Assembly (NCBI RefSeq): GCF_910592395.1 | Contig: NC_088319.1 | Span: 5,952,001 to 6,016,000 of the forward strand | Direction: 5' to 3' | Length of the DNA stretch: 64,000 bases | Source: Lineus longissimus | Lineage: Eukaryota; Nemertea; Pilidiophora; Heteronemertea; Lineidae | Shown here: one piece after another, positions 1 through 12,300 of the stretch | Layout of the letters: each line of letters opens with the position of its first letter | Position numbering within the stretch: position 1 is the first letter of the stretch | Program-made: the position numbers and the translations under genes | Notes under the pieces: generated by a model | Seen by the model: only the letters and a program-made list of their open reading frames with translations | The model's database searches: none | What the model was told of the DNA's origin: nothing

Positions 1-88
1 GAAATATAAAACTGAGCTTCCTTTCAAGCATATTATATACTCTTTTTCCGAGCTAATTCATCAAATATATTATTTTTTTCTGATTTAG

Positions 89-372
89 GCACTACGTCAG
101 GTGGAACAGATGTTGTCTCATGGTCACCTATCACGCCGGGAGCAGACTGTCAGGCAGCGTCGCCTCCTACCCCAAGCTGTACCCATATCCCCATGAAGGC
201 TAGGCGCCTTCACCCAGGCGATACGTACTATATTTCAATCAGGGCCACCAACTATGTCGGGCTATTCGTGGTGGTGACGTCCGCTGCCGTCAAACATTAT
301 GCCGATTCACCTGCAAAGGGATATGTTCGAGATGTTGCACCCACTGAAGAACGGCCAATAGTTCACTTTGGG
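89..372 (+). CDS. FN3 gene exon 1 of those visible (repeat 1, C-terminal half)
   Basis: Acceptor TTTAG before 89 and donor GTAAGT at 373. It starts with two bases of a split codon and ends on a codon boundary. It carries TTSGGTDVV, the strand-F core GDTYYISIRATNYVG and the linker to the next repeat. Earlier exons must lie left of the window. Confidence 0.85.
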
Positions 373-3300
373 GTAAGTATGACACGGGCATTCGATCTTT
401 CATGGAAAATGTCATGTGTTTTGTTCGAATTTATTCAGATTCAGATATTCCCATCACCTCAATCTTCCTCCTCCAAATACAACACCAGAAAATAAAGAAC
501 TTCTTGGCCTTAGCCTATAATCAAATGACTAAATTACACTGACTTATCACTTGATATTAGCTGGACCAGATATATCTGAATGTTTCAGGAATGCATTGAG
601 TGTGTTGATTTCTTATCAAGTACTAAGGAGTCGTTCAGCGTATGTCCACAAAAGGCGCTTTGGCCAAATATTTTGTCGAAATATCGGCTATTCGCGAGCG
701 GTGTTTAATCAATGAGACAGCCTGTCTCGGCAGTGAGATACTATTGTATCATTTTCTTTCATACACTCAACACCAAAAATTCAATTCAGCGTGAGGCTAT
801 CATCCGATGTTGTTATCAATTGCAAAATTGCACACGGGTTAATTACGAATTTCGTACTGCTGCAAAACGTTACACCATCGAGGCGATGATGGTTGCGACA
901 CCAACACCACTGCGACCAATACGAGGCAATGTATTCCACAATAAACACGAGGACAAATTGCAACCAATGCAATTTCGAATGAGCATTTTTACAACATGAA
1001 TATGTTTTCAGGAACACAATGACATCGGTTACCAGACCAACGAGGACTCCCTCGAGGTCGCGTGGGATGGGTTTGAGAGACCTTACCATACAACTCAATA
1101 TAGTGTAGGGGTAGGGACGACACCCGGAGGTACGGATGTTGTTGCACGGAAAATAGTGACAGGCTCCAGTTACAAATTCGAAGGTCTCCTCTTGGTGGCA
1201 TTCAAAGTACGTAAATATCGATGAACATATTCATACATTGTATTTTACTTGGCATGGATCGAGCGAGCGGTCAGTCCAATCTACATTTTCGTATAAATAA
1301 TCATTTCGTACAGACGTTCGCGCTGCTCGGCTCTTTTCGTTCAGCTTTCGTTAGTGATGTTCGTAGTGTTGCTACGTATGCAGTACTTATTATAACCGAA
1401 TGTAATAAAAGTGTAGAGCATATGAAAAAATGAAGTCGCAAGAATGTGATGCCATCATAACCAGGCTGTCCGCTTCCCACTCACCTTCCACCAAGTTCCC
1501 GTCGTTGAATTGATAAAAAAGGGAAAGGTTCAAAAATCCGCTTTTCCGACTTCAATCCCGACTAGACCTCTCCTCCCGCGTACAGAGATCATCTTTGTGC
1601 CGGTCGATGCATTGACGACAACGTGCGCGGAGGCTAGATTCTTCACCCTGACGTCACCGTAAAGACCTGCTTCTATGACGACATTCGAAATAACGTTTCG
1701 TAATGGAGGGTGACATAAAAGGTCGACCCTGCCTGCATTCTAGCGACGGAAAGACGTTTCCCGCACCAAACCGTGTGCCTGCTAAAAAAGAAGAATACAT
1801 TTTTTTTCACCCCAAATCTAGATAATCAGGATGACAAAATTTCGGGGAGTCTACGATTATTCTCGAGTTAAAACAAAACTCGAAAAAAATTTAATATTTA
1901 AAAAAAACTTGTCTATCAAATAGTATATGTAAACAGCAGGAGAAGAACACCATACTGAAGTATCAGGATCAGGATGACGAAATGGGCTGCCCCGGGAGTC
2001 TACTATTATCCTCGGGTTAAAACGAAAGTGGAAAAAAATTCAACATTTTCAGACAACTAGTTTATCAATTATATGTAAACAGCAGGAGAAGTACATCATG
2101 CTGAAGTAAAAAGCCGCTCACTCATTTTGATATTCCCATGATTGTCGAATTGAAATCACTAAGTATTGGTTATGTTGACATTATGGTTATCGAACCTGGA
2201 GAAAGCTACATGGTTAACAGATATGGTACAAACTCGAATTTCACAAACATAGCACTTTCTTAAAATACCTTCTTGCAATCACAGCTTTGTCATTTTTCCG
2301 GGCGGTTTTTGTGGATTGTGTGAACCTTCATTCGATCAACCCTAGTGCAGTGTGCATTTGTAAAGGTTAAAACATACTCCTTTTTTCCAACTTGACCTAT
2401 TTTGTGCTGGAAAAATACTTCCTATTACAATACTTTGTGACAGAAAAGTCAGCTGTTGTTATCGTCTTATTTAGACCTACTACACCACAGTATGGGCGAA
2501 GAATCCTAATGGCGAGGTTAATGTCACATCTGACGGCGTCAGAATATTGGATGCGAAAGCGACACTTAACACCAAGGTATATGACGGCCCGAGACCAAGT
2601 CTGAATGTGAGTACATGTATTACGTTTAGTTTAGTTTATCATCAATATAGTGACAAGTGTACCTTTTAGAAACTCCCCACCCTCTTGAGCCTATTTGTCG
2701 CGATTACGAATTCAATTAATAATCGAATATCATTTGTAATAATGCTTACTTTTATGCGAGTGCCTAATCCATTGCGGTTATTTGAAGTTTACTTTAAATG
2801 CCGAAAGCGAATCAGATTCATCCCGGTTAAATCAGCTTGGACAAAGCTTAGGACCCTTGGGGGTTACGGGGATGGGCCTGGGTGTCATAATTCTCCAATG
2901 ACCGCGTTACAAATGACCTCATCGTCATCAGTTCTAAAATACTCCAGTGCTGCAGAATCAAGACATTGCTGAGAATAGTCGAGCGGATGACTACTCAATG
3001 AATAACTTCGCGGGATTCGGAATTCATCTTTTCCAGGAGTAATCTCATCATCTGCGAAAATATTCATTTGATCAAGAAATATGTAATGATATAAAAGTTT
3101 TTACACATCACTTGACGTTCAAAATGGTTACACCATTCATCTTCAGAAGTCAGACTTCTGACCGCTAGATGTCGTAGTGGCCAGACTCTGATCCCACACG
3201 TGATTTAGTCTGTAGCCCCCTTCGCATCGATTCATATTGGTGGTTTTTCGAATCCGAATCGCCTCCTTCACCCATCTCGCAAATCGCGTTGGCTCTCTTT

Positions 3301-6300
3301 CTACCACTTTGCTTTGTTCACAATCTATGTTGTGATTTCCCTTGGCTACATGATCTGTGATGGCCGATTTGTTCAGCTCATTCAACGAAGATTTTCTATT
3401 GGCCCGTGTACATTTACGACCTTTACAGTTCTCATCATGGTGGATAGTAGTTATAGGGATACTGTGGGTTATTTTTTTTAATTCATTCCAATTCAAAATG
3501 CTTGTTACGGAGTTACTATTTGCATCCTACACTTGGACAGGAATCTCATTTTTTTAACTAAAAAATGTTGTCCTTTAGACTGTAGAAATGTAAAATTCAT
3601 AAAATGTTAATCCATGTATCACTGATGTTGATGTAAACGTTGATGGCAAACATATAATATATAATATAAATTGTTATTTGTAAAGCGCCTGTATCACTTG
3701 AAACAAATGTTCACCGGCGCTGGTGAGTTCTATTGAAAAGAAGGGTATTGAGTTCTTTGCGAAAGGTTGAGACATCCGATGTAGCTCTCAGGGTGGGGGG
3801 GGGGGGGGGGGGGGGGGGGGAGAGTTCCACAGTTGAGGTGCTAATGTGGCGAATGCTCGACCTCCAAATGTTTTCAGTCTATATTTCCTGCAAGTAAGAA
3901 GGTCCTGAGATTCAGAGCGAAGGTAATGAGGTGGCACGTAATGTTGGATGAGATCGTTCAGGTAAATTGGTGCAAGCCGGTGGTATGCTTTGAAGGTCGG
4001 GAGGAGTAGTTTGAAAATTATACGCTCACGCACAGGCAGCCAGTGTAACTTGGCTAGCACCGGAGTAATGTGGGATCGCCGCGGGGTCCTGGCAGTTTTC
4101 TTCATGGCGGTGGAAGGGAATTCAGAGAGAGATGGCAAAAAATCATATTTTCCGGCATCAAGCAATTTTGAGACGATTCCTAATCGGTGATGAAAGTGAT
4201 GGATACATTCTAAACGATGATTTTACGGCGCATCGTAATATGCGCACAATCCCAATAAGCGAAGTAATCTACTAGCATTTTTCGCTGCATGGATTATATT
4301 AGTTATAAGTGATGACATAACTTAACATAAAATTGTTCTACTGACTATGAACAGCTATTCCAAATAAGGAACATGTCGCCAAGATTTATATGCATGATTC
4401 AAGCAACATTACATTTTAATCTGACGAATGACAATTACATCAATACCATCTCAACCATTTATTTTGGAGGAAAATATTTTTGACGTTATACTTGTATCAT
4501 TATATCTTTTTCCTACAAAATCTTCCCTTGCAGGAAAGTGGTGCAGCTGATATTGACTATCAAGCCTCCGCATCGTTCATCTCCGCCCATTGGTCCCTCC
4601 CCAAGAATGTGACAGATTACGTCAGCCACGTGCTCTGGAAAGTAGAGGAACAGGATGACGTCATTGACTGTAAGTTCTCATACTTTCGTATTAAAGGCCA
4701 ATTTCATGTTTAACTAAGTAAAATGGTTGTGCTAATTTTGTTGCTATATAAATCCTGACTTTCAAGCAGTAATTACCAGCCGCGTATGGCAAAGTTTGGC
4801 TAATCTATGTTTCCCTAGCTTAAAAACTAAGTTCCCGTCCAGAAATGGTCAATAATATACTTGGCGCAAATGGGATTTCGCGCCCATATTTTTTGACACC
4901 GTATTATCGATCTTTATTTAGCAGCGACTATTTGAAGTGAAATGCTTATATCATTTTCTGACTTTTCCCTGAACCTTATTATCAGTGGTTTAATTTATCG
5001 CTGAACGTTGATTGCCTTGCAATGATGTCATTTTTCATGATAATGCAACGGAATTATCTCCCTTTCAGCCACGTCGTGGAAAATCTTCCAACCATTCCTT
5101 GAACTGAAACTGGCTGACCATGTTGATTCGCTAAACGCTGATTTGGTATGCGGGAAGCGTTACCGGTCCGTACTGAGGGCCTGTTATGACAGTGTCTGCT
5201 TCAATGACGACTTAAGCGATGGTTTTCTCGTTTCATGCAAAGTTCCAGCCGCTGGTGCAATGTCCATAAAGTTGCAGGAACCGAAAACAGTAAGTTAAAC
5301 CTCGAGGTGTTCTGACGTAGCACTGAATCAAAGGGAAAAACACTACAGTGTGCCCCAGAAAACGTTTCCCTGGCACAATAGATGTCTATCGTATCCATTG
5401 CGTGAGGGGAATGTTTTCTGGGCCACCCTGTATTGATAAGATGCTAATGCGACATCTAGACTCATAAACATGCTGTAGTAACCTCAGTTTATCTACATTG
5501 ATTTGGTCTGCAGACGACCTTTGTATTTAACGATCTGCGCATGTGCGGGAGCCGGAAGGAGGGTCAGATTATGAATGGACGTGTATCGAAGTTGAATGTT
5601 TAGTCTCATGAATAAAGTAAGAATTATCCAAGACGAAGTTGTTACAGTCATCGGTATCAAGGCAACGGATGCTTAAGATCCCACTACAAGTGGCGCCCAA
5701 TTGCAACGTGTACAAACTTTTAGAGACTTCAGAACATTGAAAATCCGAACTTTGTTGTGCCCCCGCGTACAACCACGTCGCCATTGTATACAGCCCGTAT
5801 ACATTGCAGTGTACAACCTGTACATTGTGTTGAGCCTCGAGTGTTGAGCCAATCTAGGTGTTGATCCTAGGGGTTGTACCCCCGCGTACAACTACATCAC
5901 CAGTATACAGCGACCCGTATACAGTGCAGTGTACAACCCGTACATTGTGTGTAGCCTGTCTTTGTGGACAATTGCTGATAAGAGGGAGAGGGTGGCGACC
6001 TTAGGTCGGTACACCAGTGAGTATATCAATGTGCTCTGCCAGATAAATCCTATTGATACAACGAAGTTCACGAAAAAGGATGAAAAAATGGACGTTTTGG
6101 CGGATTTGCCTAAAATAATGGAACCTGCTGCAGCTGCAATCGGTGGAGCGGTCGACACAGGGGAATTATTTCGGGACCTGTTAGTCCATTTTTCGAGGAC
6201 TCGTCGTGAGGACAACTTGCAGATGATGGAAAGCATGCAGAAACTGGTGGATGCTGTAAAAACCGGAAAAAACGGCTGAACCGAGATTTGTGAAATTGAA

Positions 6301-9300
6301 AGAAATGAATAAACTGACGGAGAAGGACGATATTCATTACTTTTTCAAAACTTTCGAAAACTTGGCGAAACGTTATAAAATTAAGACTGGAGAACTATCA
6401 CGGACACTGGAACCGTATCTTACGGGTCCGGCCCAGCAAGCCTATTTTTTCTCTAAGTGAGGATGAACAGAACGATTTTGCTGTTGTCAAGGAAACGGTT
6501 ATGGTGAGATATCGGTTAACCCCGACGGCTTACCGGACGAAATTTCGGAAGGAATCTAAACTCGGGACCGAGTCCTTTCTGGATTTCGCCGCAAGATTGG
6601 AGGACTACATCAAATATTGGTTGGTTCCTACCGCTGAACTTTCGAAAAATGCTGATTACATCGCAAATTAGTTATCGATCAATTCCTACATACGAAGGGG
6701 CGAGTCCCTGAGATTAAAACTCATTGAAAGGGATGAACTGTCTGCGCGCGATTTGGCCAGATTTGCGGATGATTATGTAATGAGCGACGGTTGATTCGAG
6801 AGGAGCGGGGAGATGACAAAAAGCCAAAACATGACGAGAAAAAGGAGGAAGAACGTGGCAAGCAGAAATGGCCTAAAAAGGAGGAAGAACGTGGCAAGCA
6901 GAGCTGGAATAACTCATCCAGATACACCGATGCCTGTTTTCAGTGCGGAGAACTCGGACATAAAAAACGGGATTGTCCAAACAAGAAAATCGATAAAACT
7001 AAGAGCAAAAAAAATATGTTTGTGTCACATAGTCTAAGTCCGAATGCACCAGAATTTTTCCCTACGAGTGGGAAAGCCAAGCCGCTAGTTATATCCGAAC
7101 CAAGGGTGCAACTACAGGTGGCAGACACCGAAACTTACGGTCTTGTGGATTCTGGCAGTGCTGTTACTATGGTAACTGAAGACTTCTGTCAACAACTGAA
7201 CATTCCGATTCAACCTAAAGAAGGATTAACCCTTGCATGGTTCGATGGCTCCACGTTTGAACCATTAGGGGTAGTCCTGTTAGACATTGTATGCGGAGGG
7301 ATCTCAACATGCGTCGAGTGTGTGGTGGTTCAGAAGATGTCAACACCAGTTTTGTTAGGACGAGACTTTATCTACAAAGTTGGTTTGGTCATTGACATTT
7401 CTGATCAGTCGTATTGGCTCTCATCTGTAAAACCCGTCATAAAATGGTCATTGCTAGGGACAAGTCCTGACGTACAGAAGGATACTTGTAAGGGGGAAAT
7501 TTCACCGAAAATTTCCATCGACGAAACAAAACGGAAGGGTGTGGTGGAGATGCTGATGGCAGAATATCCAGACGTAATCACAGACACTCCGGGGAGAACT
7601 AATGTTCTTGAACACGAAATTGTTCTTAAGGAAGGAACAACACCGATCAAGCAAAAGCCATACAACCTGTCTCCGGTGAAACAGGAAGCCGTCGAGGAAC
7701 AACTTCCTGAAATGCTGAAAGATGGAATCGTCGAGGAAAGCAAATCGGGATGGCGCAGTCCGGTGGTTATGGTACCCAAAACAAATGGGAAATACAGGAT
7801 GTGCATTGACTTTCGTAAATTGAATGAAAAAACTAAAACAGATGCCTATCCGTTACAAAAAATGGACAAAATCCTATCACGACTTCACGGGGCAAAAATC
7901 TTCTCTACCCTTGACATGCGTTCGGGATACTGGCAGGTATGGCTTCGAAAGGAGGATCGTGAACTCACAGCGTTACAAAAAGCAAGTTCTATTACACCCA
8001 AGCTGTGTATCTGGGACATGGTATCTCTGAAGTGGGTATCTCAGCTAGTTCTACGAAGGTTGAGGCCATTGGAAATTACCCACCACCGCGGAATCGTCGT
8101 GAACTTGAGCGTTTCTTGGGCATGGTTAGATGGTTGGGAAAATTCATTCCCGATTACTCTACTATCGCCGAACCGTTGAATGGATTACGCCGAAAGGGAG
8201 TGACTTGGGAATGGTCAGACAATTCAGACTCTGAAGGACAAACTGTGTTCCGCGCCGTGTTTGGCCCATCCTAATCTCACCGGAGATTTTGAACTGCATA
8301 CAGATGCGAGTGGGGTAGGACTTGGGGCATCGTTGAATCAAATTCAGAACGGAGAGTTGAAAGTCATAGGGTACAGTAGTCGTACCTTGAACTCTGCAGA
8401 AAGGAACTATAGTACTACAGAACGTGAAATTCTTGCTGTGGTATGGGCTTTAGAAAAGTGGCGACCGTTGATTGAAGGTAGACACGTAGTGGTGATCACG
8501 GATCACCAGGCGCTCTCGAGGATTTTTATCAACACGACCCAATCTTCGCCCAGATTATATCGTTGGGTTTTGCGTGAACAAGACTTTGATTCCGAGGTCA
8601 GGTATAGACCGGGAAAACTCAATGTAGTGCCTGATGCATTAAGCCGCGATAGTCGCTTTGAGCCTGTTCTATCTGTTGGGGTGATTGATGTTAGTACATT
8701 GGAGGACACGTGTGATGCCAAACGTTCTCATAAACCTACAGATGCATTGATAGACTGGGTGCAATGCGAGGTTTGTGAAAGATGGTTTCACGATAAGTGT
8801 GTCGGAATCGATCCTGAGGATGCTAGAATCATGGACTATCAGTGTGATGATTGTAAGACACTGGAGGTTCAGAATCAGAGTCAAAATGTGCCTATCGTTG
8901 ACAATTCAGACAATCAACCGGACAGAACCATTGATTTGTCTCCATCTGGTCTACCGGGAATAGATCAGTTGCTGATGATGCAAGAGAATGATCCTCTCTT
9001 ACAATCAGTAATGAACTATCTAAAGTCTGATGGGGATCAGAAACTAGCTGTTACGCCTAAAGTTCGTAGTTTAGCAAAAGACTGCGTGTTTGATCAGGTG
9101 TTATATAGGAAAACTACTGAGGGTCGTCAGATCCTGGTTCCGGATTCCCTGAAAGGAAAAATCATGACAGAACTGCATGATCGAGCTTCGGCGGGTCATC
9201 TTGGTCGGAAAAAAAACATTGGACAGAGTTCTCAGAAACTTCTATTGGCAAGGAGTGGGACGGGACGTGCGCAATTATGTAAGAGGATGTAAAATATGTC

Positions 9301-12300
9301 AACTAGTGAAGCCTGTATACCGTAAACCTCCTGGATTTATGGAAGTGATAAAAACAACCAAACCTTGGGAGTTTGTCGCGGCAGATTTAGTTGGACCATT
9401 ACCAATTTCGCATTCTCGGCATAAGTTTGTGTTAGTGACTCGAGACCATTTTTCCAAGTGGGTAGAATTCTTTCCGCTAAAGAAAGCTACTGGAAAACAT
9501 GTCGCTATTTGCCTAGTGAGAGAACTTTTCACTCGTTTTGGACCGCCCGAACGTTTACTAACAGACAATGGATCCCAGTTCACTTCTAAGTTCTTGAGTG
9601 CCGTTTGTGATAAATGGGGTGTAAAGTTGGTACATAGTACACCCTATCACCCACAATGCAATTGGGTGGAACGCGCAAATAGAGACCTGAAGTCCATGCT
9701 GGCGAGCTATGTGTCTGAGGAGGCTGGTGACCACCAGTCCTGGGACATACATCTAGCTGAATTTAGATATGCAGTAAATTCGGTTGAGAATTGAACTACT
9801 GGATGTAGCCCAGCTATGCTGACCTTATCTAGGGAAATGAAACCTCCACTGGAAAATGCCTTAACTTTGGCTGGGGAGGGGGAAAATGACCCAAGGTCAT
9901 ATGTTGCAACCAAAATTAGAGATGATAAGGACAGAGTAGCTCGGGTTATAGCCAAAATGTTGGAACAATCAACTAAACGAAAAGAGAACTATGATAAGAG
10001 AAGACGCATAGCGTCAAGTTATGAGGTTGGACAGTTCGTGTAACTAAAAGCGAATCCCATGTCTGATGTGGCTAAGTTCTTTGCTGCTAAGTTAAGTCCT
10101 AAGTGGGAAGGTCCCTACTGTATTGAACAAATTCCTAATGCTCTAAATGTGAAACTTAGAATCAAGAGACGTCTAGAAACTCGACATGTGGATCAGATTA
10201 AACCTTACTATCCAGGTTACTATCCTACTTGATCTTGTTTAGGAATAGACTATTGATGAATAGGACATTGAGGAAATTAAGACATTATGTTGTGTGCTAA
10301 GAAAAAACTGGATTATTCTTGAAAAGATGTTTAGGGTGAGGTGATGTAGTAACCTCAGTTTATCTACATTGATTTGGTCTGCAGACGACCTTTGTATTTA
10401 TAGATCTGCGCATGTGCGGGAGCCGGAAGGAGGGTCAGATTATGAATGGACGTGTATCGAAGTTGAATGTTTAGTCTCATGAATAAAGTAAGAATTATCC
10501 AAGACGAAGTTGTTACAGTCATCGGTATCAAGGCAACGGATAGCTAAGATCCCACTACAATGCATATATATTTTCCCAGCAGCTCATGTTTTACTTCGAC
10601 CGACTTTCGCTCTGTCATAAACAATCGTTAACTCACTGAATATTTTTGCGATGCAGATCGAAGTGGAGTTTGACAGGTTTCGTGACCAGGATATCCCAGA
10701 TATATACATTGACCTGTCTCGCTCAGTGGTTGAGGATTACCTGTGGGCATTGAAAACCAATGCTGAACCCGGGCAGCACATCGAATCCTGGACGAAAGCC
10801 ACTGTGAACTTAACCAATGAAAAGGTAACAGTTCCCGGTCCTAAAGAAGCAGCAGTGCGTCATGCAGTGCAGTGGTTACTCGATCGAAACTTCAAAACAT
10901 CCCAAGCCTGGTACTAAATGTTCATCCACCGATTTTATTCCAAATGGAAAATTTCACCAACAGTGATTCGGCTTGAACTAAGCCGGGTCTATATTAGCAA
11001 ACCTTTGTTTTTAAATATCAGCAACCTTTGTGTTTGGTCGTGTTTGCCACAAAAAGTTTGGTAATGTGAACGTGTTTCTAAACACCACCAAACAGCAGCA
11101 AACCTGTTTCGAAATGTTTGGACATGTTCATGCTTGAAAGCAAGATTAACAGTACCCCGTACATGTACAGCTGGTGACCATGTGATTCACCACCTAGATC
11201 TAATGGCAAATCGTGTGAATAATGTGAACTTCCAACAAAAATAGCAAAGTTCGTGTGCCATCACCGACTTCTCATGTTGCTGGGGACACTATATATTTTC
11301 ATTTGTTTATCTATGATTTATATTTCTTTCAAAACTTTGTCAGAAAAGTCATCATAAAATATTTTAGTATTTGCCACATTAAGCACATACAGTATTATCT
11401 TTATTCCCTACTAAGGCTTGATGACACTATAATTGCTTCATCATTTTTTAATATTGTCCAGGGTGCATTTTCTGTGGTCTTGGACAAGCCGTTGGCTTTC
11501 AAGGAATGTTATCGATTTTTGCTTCGAGGCATCTCCAAGTCTGGTCTCAGTACCACCATTTCAAAGGAAATTAAGTCATGCGATGCCATTAAACCATTCG
11601 AACCAACTGTCATTGATGCCTTGGGCCTCCCAATGATAGATGAAGGTAGGTAATACAATTGTGTAAAATTTTGTCAATAAAAACGGACTTAGTTGTCAAG
11701 CTATCAAAGTTCAAGATATCGAAATGCTTGTGACAATCTTGGTATGTTATGCAGCACGGTCCACTCGGATATCGTTATTTCAAAAACTAAACAAGTTAGG
11801 TCTGTTATACATTGAATCCGATATGACACGTAAGGAGGAAAAGCCCAGTTTGGATTATAGAAAATACAAATGACAGAACAAACACTTTCAGGATTAGGCA
11901 TGATCGACGACCCTCTTGCGTTTTGCCTGTAGTCATTTAGTCCTCTCTTTTTTCGCACAACAGCAACTAAGACACCTGTACCAGGAAAGGGTCTACCAAT
12001 CTTCAAGAAGCAAAATGATGCTTGGTTAATACCCGACAGAGACTATACACCATATATCAACATTCTGTCTGCAACATGGCCCAGCCTCCGACACAGGAAG
12101 TACAAATATTCAGTTATTGAGGATGAAACTATGGATGCTATTGCGCACTTCAAGAAGGGAGAAATTATTTTCGAAGATCCTTGTTCCTTGCCAAAGAAAA
12201 TCAAATGTGGATTCACTGGTACGTCTGCCGAATTGCTGTAACATCTGTGCTTTATTTATTTTCTCATAAAATAACCGTACATAATGTACTCTGATAGAAA

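Larger units (their letters stand above)
5474..10559 (+). mobile_element. Ty3/gypsy-type LTR retrotransposon, defective
   Basis: A 5086-bp element inserted in the intron between exons 5 and 6, in the same orientation as the gene. The LTRs are 215 bp and start TGTAGTAACC and end CCACTACA. They are flanked by a 4-bp target duplication ATGC (5470-5473 and 10560-10563). Order: LTR, primer site, gag, CCHC knuckle, protease, reverse transcriptase, RNase H, PHD-like finger, integrase, purine-rich tract, LTR. This order (integrase after RNase H) defines Ty3/gypsy. There is no envelope-like frame and no chromodomain. Gag and pol carry several frame breaks and nonsense codons, and pol lacks part of the polymerase, so this copy cannot act on its own. 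The two LTRs differ at about five positions in two clusters, so the insertion is fairly recent. Confidence 0.93.

Noticed and set aside
193-495. 100-codon ATG frame
   Set aside because: It is FN3 exon 1 read on into the intron; the ATG is internal and the true exon ends at the GTAAGT donor at 373.
3788-4165. Frame ending in a polyproline tract as a novel proline-rich protein
   Set aside because: The prolines are the C/G homopolymer; the rest is the C-terminal part of a LINE reverse transcriptase.
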